From positions 46,030,001-46,094,000 of the forward strand of contig CM060830.1 of the NCBI GenBank assembly GCA_030762175.1: a DNA stretch of 64,000 bases. Direction: 5' to 3'. This DNA comes from Metallyticus violacea. Its lineage: Eukaryota > Arthropoda > Insecta > Mantodea > Metallyticidae. The notes under the pieces were generated by a model. That model was not told where the DNA came from. It saw only the letters and a program-made list of their open reading frames with translations, and did not search any database. This document shows, one piece after another, positions 48,265-60,159 of this stretch (positions are counted from its first letter, which is position 1; each line of letters opens with the position of its first letter). Both the position numbers and the translations under genes were made by a program.

Positions 48265-48685
48265 GTAACTAAATTATCACTAGTAATTGCAAGATCTACT
48301 TATTTATCAAGCCCAATACGAAAAAAAAATGGCCGCCGAAATCCCCCTACTACTGTCAATAGCAAATACGAAACTTTTACACAGTATCATGTTTACAAGA
48401 TGACATTATTTATCATTTGAAAATATTTCGATGGTTTTAAGAATTTGTAATTGTTTCAAAACAATATTTGTTATATGTAAACGAAATGCAAAATAATATG
48501 TATTTTAAACTTTTCCACATGCAGACACAAACTTTCTCAAATATACTAACTTCCAAATTGCTGGACACCTTAAAACTGATCGATATAGATCGGACAGCAC
48601 AATATTTGTCATAATCTATTTTAATGAAAAGAGCACAATCTTCCTTATAATGATTATAAATGGATGTACCTATCTTGTCTTAACC
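48265..48685. other. intergenic, nothing recognised
   Basis: AT-rich spacer. Confidence 0.5.
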
Positions 48686-48688
48686 TCA

Positions 48689-49225
48689 ACTGCAAAGGAG
48701 TCAAAACATAACATCGTGCTCACACCATTCATTAAAACTCTTTTCATCTCGCTCCACAACCCGCTTCATACGTTCTTCTGGATCTTTCGTTTCATTGGTA
48801 ACTCTCACTGTCACATATTATGAAAGATTAGGGAAAATTGTACGAGGAAAATGTTCTTCCGAACCATAACTTTTGGTACGAAATATTTTATACGCATTAC
48901 ACAATACAGTTTCATCACTAACTTCAAAATGTGCATGGTATATACTGTTTATCCACTCCTTTAATTACTGCTATTTAGGTTATGTAAATATGGTATTATG
49001 CAGTGCATTGTCACAATTAAGACAATCAAGAACAACCCATGATGAGCCAAACACTTTTATTACGCAAGTTCCTGGTGTAATTTCACTAAATCAATATTAA
49101 AATAATAAAAAAATAAATAAATAACAAATACTGTTTATTTACTTTTAACTATAAATCACTGTAACTAACCAGGTAACTGCAACGAAAAAAATTAATAAAC
49201 CCATATGTTAATAGCAACAATATGG
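48689..49225. repeat. tandem duplication, unit 1 (about 580 bp period)
   Basis: Aligns along its length with 49262-49800 at an offset of 578-587 bp. Shared blocks include CTCACACCATTCATTAAA, GCATACGTTCTT (worn here), AATTACTGCTATTTAGG, GTGTAATTTCA, AATCAATATTAA and ACCAGGTAACTG. The minus strand holds an interrupted reading frame, KDPEERMKRVVERDEKSFNE with WCEHDVM, whose counterpart in unit 2 is also readable. Family unknown. Confidence 0.75.
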
Positions 49226-49261
49226 CGAACGCCACTAGGAGTGTGCTTTTTTGCATAAGCT

Positions 49262-49800
49262 CACTTGCAAACGAGTCGAACGAAACATGTTATAATATCA
49301 GGCTCACACCATTCATTAAACTTCTCATCATCTCAATCCAAAGCTCGCTGCATACGTTCTTTCGGATCTTTTCTTTCTTTGCTAACTCACACCGTCTCAC
49401 ATGATGGTAGATTACAGAAATTTGCATAGAAAAACGTTCTCCTTAACCACAATTTTGGCACGAAACTTTTAATACACACTACAATTTCATTATTAACTGC
49501 AGAATTTGCGCGATACATGTCTTTTATTCACTCCTCCTTAAATTACTGCTATTTAGGAACTGTAAATATTGGTAATGCAGTGATCTGCAATAATTAAGAT
49601 ATACAAGGGCAATCAACGTTGTTCTAACACTTTTTATTACACAAGTACCTAGTGTAATTTCAGAAAATCAATATTAATTTAATAATAAACAAAAGAAGTA
49701 ACACGCTACTGTTGATTTTCTTCCAACTATAAACAACTCTAATAAACCAGGTAACTGTAAAAACCAAATTAACAAAGCCATGTAATTATAAGCTTGGACC
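49262..49800. repeat. tandem duplication, unit 2
   Basis: Second, diverged unit. The minus strand reads KDPKERMQRAL then DDEKFNEWCEPDII in the frame equivalent to unit 1. Small insertions and deletions shift the offset by up to 9 bp across the unit, so the duplication is old. Confidence 0.75.
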
Positions 49801-49804
49801 ACAT

Positions 49805-52685
49805 TTTCCACCATTTTGCCAACTGTCGATACCTACATTGGGGTCTGGTAAATATAGTCGGTCTTGGTAATCGAAATCTCTCTCATGGGAGGCGCCCATG
49901 TTCCGAAATGGAACGACAGGTACTAATTTGTATAAAAATACTACCGGTTAGATAAGAACAGCTTGCTTAACCCAAATGGATACGTTCAGGCAAATATGTT
50001 CAACGAATTTCTGTTCCAAACGAAATCTTTTCTTTGTAATTTGTGAATAATCTGCTGAAATATTGATAGTCCTAAGACACGCTGATAGTGTGCTGAGATG
50101 TATTAGATAACGGATTTTATGTTGTGGACTCACGGGTTGGCAAATAGTTGAGTAATGCAGACATCAAGTGAATTTCAAACACAATTCTCTTATTTTTGAG
50201 CAAACTTGAAGACTGTACCCTTGTTAAATATAAAGTAACTCATTCTGACATCAAGAATGTATGATTCGTGCTTTAAAATTGTTTAGTAATTCACAATAAA
50301 CGCTGCCATGGGACCAAATGGCTCACAGTAAACAATTCTTATTAAATTCTCTCTAGTATCTACTGACTTTATGTGTAACATAGAAGACACGACATTCCAA
50401 AGGTAGCATGCCAATTCTGAAATCTTGTTTTCTCCATGGTGGTACCGGATTCACGCTCTGACACACACAATTTCCCAGACTCAATAGAAATCGCATCTGA
50501 TGCCACTTGACTGGTTCTCTTTAGAGAAGCGCTACTTCCCGTCTGACAAATGAGGGAAATAAGACAACTGGAAGTACTCCTTATTCAACTTCGCTACAAC
50601 CTCCCTCCCCTCCGGAGTAGAACACACAGAAACCAGGAAATTATGATATTCTATAAATACTGCTTTGGAAAGGGGCGTGAGGAGGGACTAGGGACGGTCT
50701 AGCAGAAGGACTCACAGCCGATTGATTCGACAGAAAGGGATCTCTTATGGCCTGTCTAAGTCTGAAAGGAGAAACCTCATGACGTGTGTACGCGCAGTTT
50801 GACTCGTCTTGGTAAATTTATATCTGATTCCGTTGTCTACACGGGCACCGCCAAGCACAGCGCCGCCAGAACATTCAGGCTTGACCTAACACAAATGACA
50901 ACAGGACAAGCGTATATTGTTCAAGCATAATTAATTCTTTAAATTCATTATATAATGTCTGGAAAATCATTCCAAATATTTCTTCTTATTTTTATTGTTA
51001 TTTTTGTAAAAATATTTAATCTTTATATTAGTATTAAGTGTAACAAAATGTATTCATTGCACCTCCCTTAAGCCATAGCACAATAATTTGATTTTATGTA
51101 AAGGGACTTTCCTTTTAGGCTTTATTTTATATAACCATTTGTTCCCATTTTTAGCCCAAAAAGAATTATATAGCTTTTTACCAAACACATTAAAATGTTT
51201 GTAAGCACGTAAAATATATACCAGTAGCTCGAATTGATTTTTTATCGAACTGAGAATAGCTCACTTCTGTAATAAAATATATTACGATGATATGAAGAAT
51301 AAATATATGAAATAATCTATATATAGAACTAGGGAAAATTTGTAATATTAATTATTATGTAATACTTTAGAAAATATATTATTAATAGTATTTTAATCAT
51401 ACAGAGTAAACTAAATAATATATCAAATAAATTAATAATTAAATCACTAATATTAGTTGACATTTATCAATAAATACAAATCTTTTAGGATGATCCGCTC
51501 TGGAGTGAAATGTTTTAAATGTGTTGGTTAGGATAAAATACCTCTCAAAAGAAAATTTTCTTGCATGATCGCGTAGTGTTTGAAATAAAAGAATTAAGAA
51601 TACAGTGGTAACAAAGAACATGACGATATTGATCTGAACTGTAATCGGGGTTGCAAAGATGCAACACCGAGGTATTTAAAATTAACATTTTTTTTTCTAA
51701 CGTCGCCACACTCATTGGGACTTCAAGGAATTTCTTCACTAGGGTGGCCAAAGTTTGGGACGCATAAAATGCGCGATTTTGAGATGATGTGGCGGTGATG
51801 GAAATTATGATTGCTGGGAGGCTATAAACCTAGAATCACAAACTTAACCAGGCCATGGTCACAATGGAAACATCTCTAAAACAGGAATTGCCCTAGATTA
51901 ACAGGTAGGAGCTCTAATCCCTAAACATGAGACTGACTGATTGTCATGCGCTTAGAAATAGGCAACACTACTGGTCTTTGGTTGACAGCTTTTAGTTACT
52001 TAATTTTTATATTTGTTGTTTACTTTCTTTTATTTATTTCATATTTAGTACATATATTCCCCTTATTAGAGCTAAATGTTGGCTTGTGCCTTTTTATGCA
52101 TTTCTTAGTGCATTCTAAAATCATTTACGGTCCCAGGAACCGTGCGAAATGAATGAGTTAAACTTGTATTAAACATATTGTGTAAATGAACACATTACTA
52201 CTGTTACTGCTACTGCTCAGGTTAAGTGGGTGATATCATGATATTTCCATTAACTTCTCTACTACTATTATTAACACCTATTTTGTAGCTCTATCCTAGG
52301 CAATATCGTGTAATATAGTATAAGTATAATTAACAGTTAAACTAATTTGGAGTACTAGAGAAAAATAAGCTGATTCTCTGCATATTTCATTTCAAAACTC
52401 GCCAGTCTGAATAACTACTGTTTAAAATAAATTTAATTAAAAAAAACGTTAATTTAGATATTGAGGAAGAAGTTTAAAACGGTTATTAATGACATTTTAC
52501 GTTTTACTCCCCAACAACCTTCACTTTGGCACCTCTACCTTTTTAAACAGATAAGGCATGGTAGGATGTTCAACAGAAGAGAATTTGCATATATAGACCG
52601 ACAGATGGCCCCATTTGTACAAGGGGCCCCTTGGGGAGCAAAGGATGAAACAAGGGATACGCGTGGTTCCTAACGTTTTCTTAGA
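49805..52685. other. intergenic, nothing recognised
   Basis: No supported gene over almost 3 kb. Frames of 60-70 codons (49948-50133, 51439-51621, 51545-51751, 51946-52152, 52461-52673) show no family motif. The stretch 50690-50900 is less AT-rich than the rest. Confidence 0.4.
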
Positions 52686-52689
52686 TTAG

Positions 52690-53055
52690 TCCCATACGCC
52701 GGCGGTCCCAGCGAGAGCCGTTTCCGGTCCACCACCAAGTTACCCCGAAAGACCCCCATGCAGACTCCACCAGACGCTAGGAAAGGAACTTTTCCAGAAA
52801 GCTAACCACCGTCGCACCACAAGACACCAGCTGGTCTTGCCTGGCGCTTTCGACCCGGTAACTGATGCTGTGAAATGAAATGAAAGTAAATGAGGCGTGG
52901 AACGTTCGTGGAAAATAAATATATACCGCAGCAATCTCCTAACCGACCAGGGGAAACTACGAAAAAACCCCAGACCAGGAGCCGGCCGACATAAATTGAA
53001 CCCAGAGCCTCCCCAAGCGAGTCCCAGCGTTACCGCCTGAGCCACCCCGCTTGGC
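52690..53055 (-). repeat. SINE-C copy 5, longest
   Basis: Best copy for the head: in minus sense AGCGGGGTGGCTCAGGCGG, GTAACGCTGGGACTCGC and GAGGCTCTGGGTTCAAT form a tRNA-like unit. Body in plus sense: CCGTCGCACCACAAGACACC, GGCGCTTTCGACCCGGTAAC, GTGAAATGAAATGAAAG. The 105-codon minus frame (52740-53057) is this SINE, not a gene. Confidence 0.75.
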
Positions 53056-53145
53056 AAAATGTTAATGGGAATTAATTTGTTATAACATCCTTTTACTTTT
53101 TATCTTTCCTGGCAACCTATTTTGTTGTTTAAATTTGGACATAAT

Positions 53146-53335
53146 AAATAAGTCGGCTTTTTGTAGGATGAACTTATTTATATCACATTAGTACAGCCTT
53201 TTTCGGAACTACCAACTTATTTACTGAAACACAATATAACAAATAAGTCGGTTTGCCGTAGGATGAACTTACATTTATAGTACATTAGTAGAGCCTATCT
53301 CGGGACTACCAACTTAATATATCACTAAAACATAA
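53146..53335. repeat. 95-bp tandem pair
   Basis: Two units (53146-53240 and 53241-53335) share AAATAAGTCGG, GTAGGATGAACTTA, CATTAGTA, AGCCT and GGACTACCAACTTA (unit 1 GGAACTACCAACTTA) at an offset of 95 bp. Confidence 0.85.
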
Positions 53336-53339
53336 CTGT

Positions 53340-53750
53340 TACATTAACTTCTCAGTAATTGTTATAGCTTTATTCTTTGCAAAATTAAACACAATAATAA
53401 CTAGCGATACTGACAGACAACGATAGACAACAAAATATGTGATTTAATTATCATAAGGTAAAGTAAGGGAGCTATTTTAGCTTTCAAGTTGGGGAAGACT
53501 AGTGGTGAAGGAATTGCACCTAAAATGTAATTAATAATAGTTTTAAATTTAACTCTCAACATATAAAATGACGTGGTTTTTGTTTAAATTAAAATTATTT
53601 GAGTATGTAGTTACTCAGGCTGGTTTTAAAACCAAATCCCAATATGTTCTGCCTATGCATTAATAATTTAGAAGGCAGTGGTTTTGCAATCACTAATTTT
53701 ATCAGATGTGGAATCCAAGTACTGGAAAGATAGTTAAAAGTAGAAGTGAT
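53340..53750. other. intergenic, nothing recognised
   Basis: AT-rich; no gag or pol remnant of the neighbouring LTR element is readable here. Confidence 0.5.
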
Positions 53751-53825
53751 AAAATTATAATAAAAATGTAATGTTTTCACAGATAACTTTGGTTGGTTGC
53801 CGGTTCCTGCCTGTGAAAGGTGTGC

Positions 53826-53955
53826 AAGTCGAGGGTGTTAGTTGACGATGAGGTCGGCTTAGATTTAAATGGCCCCACGTTGGGCGCCAAAGTTTGAGGG
53901 AGTTATGACGATATCGTCGGCTTAGATTTAGAAGGCCTCTCACTAATCACCAAAG
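53826..53955 (-). repeat. direct repeat around the primer-binding site (about 65 bp)
   Basis: On the minus strand the unit AAACTTTGGTGATTAGTGAG...CTAAATCTAAGCCGACGATATCGTC is followed by AAACTTTGGCGCCCAACGTG...TTAAATCTAAGCCGACCTCATCGTC. The second unit holds the intact primer-binding site; the first has TGG and scattered matches only. Confidence 0.8.
53872..53889 (-). other. primer-binding site, tRNA-Lys(CTT) type
   Basis: The minus strand reads TGGCGCCCAACGTGGGGC, 18 bases complementary to the 3' end of animal tRNA-Lys(CTT) including CCA. It is the strongest single sign that the surrounding sequence is an LTR element. Confidence 0.8.
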
Positions 53956-54609
53956 TTTGTCCATATTGAGGTTGGTGATGTATGAGCTTCTCGTCGATCG
54001 CCAGCACTTCCTCGGAGACTCCGTCTCTACAGGTCTATCGCTGTTTTTCGTTGATAAGTTGAGAGTTAATGAGGTGTGAAAGAACACTCGGCACGAAATG
54101 CGATGGAGTTGCAATTCATTAACTTTAGAGTCTTTTAATGGTTGACGGCGAATCGCTTCGCTTAGACCCCAGGTGTGCACTGAAATCTTATTAAGTAAAA
54201 CAGCGTTTACTTCTATGCAGCACTTGTCGAACGTTCGTTGGCTTTAGCTGAAGTTGCGATGAAGTTATTAGCGAATAACATTTGACTAGCAAGTTGAATG
54301 AATGAACCTTGACTACAATTTGACTGAGACTTGACAGAATGGAACTTGAATTTCGACACTTGACAGAATGGGGCAAATGGGCAAAGGCGTATTTATATAG
54401 ACAATAGAATTCGTTGTTAGCCACCCACACTAGTTTTGGCGCCGTTTTCATAAGACTATTAGCTAGTAGATGCCTTCAAAATATTTTCCTAACATCTTAT
54501 TCATCAAATTCGTATGCTGGAAATAGAGTCGGGCTACTAGCTTGCCTTTCAAAGTTTAAAGAGACGACTCCTAAACAGGTCGGTATACTCTGCCAGCTGT
54601 CAGTTACAA

Positions 54610-56867
54610 TTCCCACGAGCGTTTTGTTGCATGGCTAGTGGGAAAGCTCTAGTTTTTCAAGAAACCTTTTATCCGGTCTCTGGAATGCTGTCCTTTTTCC
54701 ATTGTTATGAATTTTATGACCATGTTTACTCAGAGACGCTGCCTAGGCAATGTTTGCCAGAAAACTTTCCATTTACAATTTCTGTGTTATTCTTACATAG
54801 AAAATACACGGTTATTTACACTGATAGCGTTTGATTACGCAATTATAGAGATATTCATATTACTAACTACATTAATAATATGTTATTACTCATCTGTAAT
54901 AAAATTCACAAAACATACAAATATCATACACATTAAATATATAAATTCGGGATGGTAACTATGGGTAGCTACAAAGTTGAAACATGTTCAGTTCCACCCA
55001 CAGCAAAATGGAGATGATGGAGATGAATACAATATGCTGCTCTGAAATTCAGCTTTCCACAAATCTTCAGCGGGTGCCTTGCAATAGCTGAGATTCTCCA
55101 TGGGGCATGCCCGATGCCATTTTATTTCCAGTTAGCTGCAAGCCAGAATTTCGATAGAGTCTGATAAGTGTATTGTGCAGTCGAGAATGGAATTTCATTA
55201 AATGTTGCAGTTGTGTTGTGCAATGCGTCGTCATATATTCATCTTCAAGGCATACGTCAGGTGTAGAAAGTCTTGTGGCAGAATGAGACAGGCATTTGGA
55301 CATAAATTTCTTGACAGCCTGGTTCCAACATGAAAAACAATATTGAAGTTAGTATGGAAGTTTAATGGAACAGTTTCCGTGACTAATTGAATAAAAATCG
55401 AAAATTACTCGTCAAACCTGCCGCATATTTATTCTGTTAATTATTGGTCTATTTATTGGTTTATTACCTTCTAGTTTTCTAGATCTTGCCTTTTGTGATG
55501 TTTATCTTTCAATGAGGGGCATTGAAAAATAGAATATACTACTTAACTAACCCTTATGCACCGAAGGGTCATTCGAAAGAAGTTAGATTCATTAGTCTTG
55601 GGGGTCTGTTGGGTGTCCGTGATAATTTCGTAAGATGTGGTTTGTGTGTCAAAGAAAATGGGCAACATTTTCAGCACCAACTGTAATAAGGGTGAGTACC
55701 AAACTATGCTATTTAATATGTTGTATCTAGGTTTTCAAATGGTGAAGCTCTTGACCGCCACGAGTCTGCGCAAGAGAATGCCGGCGGCGACGCCATGTCT
55801 AAGCGCCTACCGCTACTTTTAAAATGCTTTTACTGTAGCACAAAAGGAGGCTAACTTTTCTCTCATAAACATTCGAATAACGCTGTAGTGTTAAGAGTCA
55901 CCATATAGAACGTTTCAGGTATTGTACATTCAAACATGGCGATTTAGTTAAAGCGATCTCTGGAAAACGCCTCAATTGTTTATTGCTACGCACTCGTGCA
56001 GTGTGGTGTACGCATTTTGTTAACGGATGTAATCGATTTCTACTTCTAAAATGAAGTGTGGCTAAACTAGCTTGGAATAGAATGAACTAAACATGCCAAA
56101 GTTTCTCTGGTAATATAATTAATAAAAGTTTTCTTTACACGAGAATATACTGCCACGTCATCACTAAAGATGGAGTTCATCAAAATGTTTTATTCTTCGA
56201 CGTCCTTTCTCGTTTTTATCTGCACGTCATACCATCCCTTGCTTTGTACAGAATGTCCATTCCTCCATCTCCTTCCCTCTCTCAGGTGACCAAGGGCCTG
56301 CTCTTCTATTGACACTTTTCTCATTTCCGGCACGCACTCCCCTTTCCTTCCTATTCCAGACCAAGCAAGTAGACTGCATAATGGTGCGAGGGGCGTCCCC
56401 GCTAAGAACATGGCTTCCCTCATTCATGTCCGAAACAACTCCTCAAGGCTTCCTATTGTAAGATCTCTGGGTATTGTTGTGCGCTGCGACTGATGAAAAT
56501 GTCACCACGCATCAAACTGGTCTGCACGCAGATTAATGTGCATAATAGAATCTGCTTATCATATAGAGCAGGGACGCTCTAAAGTGTTATCGGAGAAAAT
56601 GGAAATACCCAAGAGAATTAAAAAGATAAGAGGACAAGAATGTAATTTGTTCTAAAATGAGCGAGAAGAATAGCAGAAACAGAACTGAACGTCACAGTAT
56701 ATACGTTTGGGTATTTAACAGGCTAGAACTCTTGAGTCCACTTGTCACAAAATGTTTTCGATGGCTCTGCATAAAAGGATGACGTAATTGAATACACACT
56801 GAGAACATTCATTACTATTTTTATAATAAATTAAACAAATATCAAGCATGTGCACGCCATCGAAACC

Positions 56868-56941
<74 letters not shown>

Positions 56942-57085
56942 TGTAAAATGTAAGCATTCCAAAATATTTACTGTTGACACTAAAGCTTAATTCGCCGAAT
57001 TGGCAGTGTTGTGTGCCTGCGATATTTTTCTAGTTACCAGTTATGGTAATAATACATATTTCGATGCTGAACCAAATTCCTCTGA
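54610..57085. other. intergenic, nothing firm
   Basis: No supported gene. Minus frames at 55067-55303 and 56190-56427 are open and less AT-rich but show no motif I know. An (AAT)n array lies at 56869-56941. Confidence 0.4.
56869..56941. repeat. (AAT)n microsatellite
   Basis: About 24 uninterrupted units; the poly-Tyr frame over it is an artefact. Confidence 0.95.
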
Positions 57086-57096
57086 ATAATTATGAC

Positions 57097-58247
57097 TACA
57101 GCCTGTAAGTTCAGGTATTTATTTTGGTTAAAATAGACAGGCAAAAAGGCACTTAAAGTACTGACAGCACGCAGTAATATAATTAAAATAGGCATTTATT
57201 TAAAGTGAAAACAGAGAGTAACATCAGTCATTATTAATGAAAATAGGCATTTAAGATACTTTCTTTATCACTTTTCTTGGTTGCAAGCAACAACATTTTT
57301 TGTTTTGTTTTTGTTTTTGTTTGTTTGTTTGTTTGTTTTTTTTCAAGGTATCAACCGTCATAGTCAGCCGCTTGTCAGAGAGAATATTTTTCATCATGAA
57401 AAAGAATTTTCTCCTTCAACTGAAGTGATTGAAGCATATTTAAAGCAAGCTATTTCGGAAGAACTCAGACCAATTACAACCAAACACTCGCCTTTCAGGA
57501 TATCATGGAAACGTTGATCAAGACAAAGTAAAGTAGTTTTGAACAGTCCTGACGACAGAGCATAAGATGTGCAGTGGTCTCTGGCCGAGTTCATGTTCTG
57601 TTTATGAGTTTATAAGAGAATCAGATTAGTTGAACACATTGTAGGGACGATTTAATGCACGGCTATATCGCTCTCATATTTTTCGATTGTTTGTCACATT
57701 TATGCAGCTGAGAAGTTACCCTCAACACAAATTTCCTAGTATTGTCTGGCGCAGATCGATACAAGGCAATTAGCCAGGACTGTTCAAAACTACAGTACTT
57801 CCCTCTTCATCTCTATTTCCTGGTATTTGTATGCCCGAGGTAACCGAGCGTTCCTTTCACTAATGAAGATTCTGCTATTTAAAAAGCATATATGAGTGGG
57901 TTGAAAAGAAAGTGTTTGACTGTTTGAAAAGAAATAAATGCATAACAAGATTCTCCATAGATATTTTTATGACGTGAACATAAAGTTTAATTTTTACAAC
58001 TTTTTTCACTACGATAAATTCTTTATGTACCTTGTTAAAGGCGTAAATAATCGCAGAAAAAATCCATAACGATGCAAAACAGGCAAAAAAGGCAAAAGCC
58101 AAAATAGGTAAAGGGGGGAAAAAAAAAAAGACAAAATAAAAACTGGCCCTACCAACCCCAAGTGTACGGAAATATGTTCATTTCTATATGATTCTTAAAT
58201 ATATCCATCCAGATAGAAAAGGCATTTTGCTTGACTTTCTGGCTCTC
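57097..58247 (-). mobile_element. hAT deletion derivative, copy 3
   Basis: The 1151-bp third copy has worn ends (TACAGCCTGTAAG / CTTTCTGGCTCTC) but is flanked by ATTATGAC (57089-57096) and ATTATGGC (58248-58255), 7 of 8 matching. It keeps the best protein trace on the minus strand: LFKTTLLCLDQRFHDILKGE, then KYASITSVEGENSFS, then after a frameshift SDKRLTMTVDT. This is the order of the hAT C-terminal dimerisation domain (A..TSV..ERSFS..K.ILSDKR..LT). A (TTTG)n run at about 57300-57342 has expanded inside it. Confidence 0.9.
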
Positions 58248-58284
58248 ATTATGGCAAATGACTCTTGAAGTTTCAAATCCGTAC

Positions 58285-58347
<63 letters not shown>
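58285..58347. repeat. (ATT)n microsatellite
   Basis: About 21 units just outside the hAT copy. Confidence 0.95.
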
Positions 58348-58348
<1 letters not shown>

Positions 58349-58349
58349 A

Positions 58350-59935
58350 TGTTATATTAGGCTATTTGTATGTGGTAAAATGCTACCAAAAAATGAGCAC
58401 AGAAAAACTAACAAATTGAGGTGCTATTTGTGCACTGAAATTTGCTCTGGGATAATTGTTTATTTGTATAGTAATTTTGCATAATACTACTCATATCTCA
58501 GTATCATATTCCTCTCTTCTTTCTCTACTTGATTATCAGTAATGGACATCATACGGTAAAGCTGTTCTAATGTACAGAAAACACAATATATGCTTTGAGA
58601 GATATGTTATTTATGGTAATTATAAAATAGAGTTTTGCTCGCCAGCCAGCTCCATGTTCTAATTTTTTTTAATAATTCAGAATCGTTGTTACACTTTCTC
58701 AGCTAAATATAAAGTAGAATTTTATAAGAAAAAATAAAGTAATAATAGTAATTCTTCAAAATATTTGACCTCATTGACCTCAGAAATTATATATATATTA
58801 AAAAAAAGAGGCCATCAAAGTAAAAGCCACCAGAGTTAAAAAAAAAAACATAATGTTTTAATTAATCAGGTGGATTCTTTGAGAAGTACACCCAACTCGG
58901 AGCCGAATTTAAGAGCAACTTCAAGATGCCGACGCAAGCCTTCCCTGTTGTGTACATTGGGCTAAACACAATGGACAAGAAGAAAAAATTGAAAAAAAAA
59001 AAACGATAGAAGAAATAGCTTAATTCGTATAAGAATCCCCCCCCCTGTTTGTAGGCAAAAAAAAAAAAAAAAGGCAGAAGTCCCGCATGGCAAGTGTCAG
59101 TTAAGAGTGGTCTTGTCATCATGCAAATCCGAATTAAATATCTACCTATCACGTTCTGAACAAGGTAAATTGACATTCCATCGAAAAAAAAAAAAACATT
59201 TTGATTGATTAGGTCAAGTATCTTTACATTTAATCCCTACTTTTGCTAATGTTGTTGATGATTAGGAAAATTCGCTATTTTTTTTTTTTCTGAATTTTGA
59301 AAGTTCAAGATCAGGAAAAAATCGTATTGTTTTGTCTCATTAAAACTGTACATTTATGTTCTCCCTCTTTTTTGGTTTTTTAACCAGTACATTTAATTGT
59401 TCACATTATCATGAATTGCAGTTGATCATGAATGGCCTGAAAATTTTTCCACAAAAGTTGATTTGCATATAAAATGACGCTTACACATAAAATGCGGTGC
59501 TGAATATTCAACTGTATAACCATTTTCGCAAATGAATGTATATTGCTGTGAGACCGGCAGGGAACATATCAAGAAGGAATGCGTAGTTGACAGACGTGTG
59601 TTGCCGCTTGCGGTACACTTAGTAGCGGAGACGTAAAACATTACTGAGTGGACAAGATTTATAGCTAATAACTTATATTATTGGCAGGGCTGACTTTCAT
59701 GATAGGTCTTCTTTTAACCAATGCATTATAGACGTAGGTAGTGTTTAAAAAAATCTTAAAAACATGTCCTCCAAACTATGGAAACGCTATTGATTAGGAC
59801 TTTTTTTTTTTTTTTTTTTACAAATGTTCGGACCATTTCTTAATTTTGGAGTTATTATTTTGATATTTGACAAATTTATCACTCTCTTTTATTATTTTAA
59901 TTATTAGTCTCTTTTATTATTTTATGTCGGTTTTC
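58350..59935. other. intergenic, A/T runs
   Basis: No supported gene; several A- and T-runs (for example 59059-59073 and 59801-59819) and short frames without motifs. Confidence 0.45.
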
Positions 59936-59936
59936 T

Positions 59937-60157
59937 TATACAGTGATGTTATTTGAGTTACGGGTCGTCTGAGCGTGGCTGCTTACTGGATAAATACAGC
60001 CGTCACCACCGGAAAAAGCGAAATAGGGTTGCCGTGCATCTAGTTATAATTTTTTTATTTTTGCATTTATACTTTACCGAAAGCTTAAAATGATACTATA
60101 TTTAAAGCTGATAATTATAAATATTAAACTGTGTTATAATGGATGCTCCTCAGTAAC
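59937..60157. repeat. repeat F copy 2
   Basis: Partner of 44777-44995; see there. It has TTATTTGAGTTACGGG, GGCTGCTTACTGG, CCGGAAAAAGCG, AGGGTTGCCGTGCAT, GATACTATATTTAAA and GCTCCTCAGTAA in the same order, with a few extra bases (GTCGTCTGAGCGT) near the start. Confidence 0.6.
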
Positions 60158-60159
60158 TC

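Larger units (their letters stand above)
53755..54608 (-). mobile_element. LTR retrotransposon end: LTR plus leader, tRNA-Lys PBS
   Basis: Read on the minus strand, about 54608 begins TGTAACTGACAGC, a plausible LTR start. A TATA motif (CTATATAAATA) lies at about 54392-54402, and the LTR-like stretch runs to about 53890, where the primer-binding site follows. The leader then continues to about 53755 and stops without gag, so this is an LTR-plus-leader remnant or a truncated copy. The tRNA-Lys primer and general layout suggest a Ty3/Gypsy type, but no coding region confirms it. The exact LTR limits are uncertain because no second LTR is in the window. Confidence 0.6.

Noticed and set aside
52740..53057. 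105-codon minus frame
   Set aside because: It coincides with SINE-C copy 5, including its tRNA-like head.
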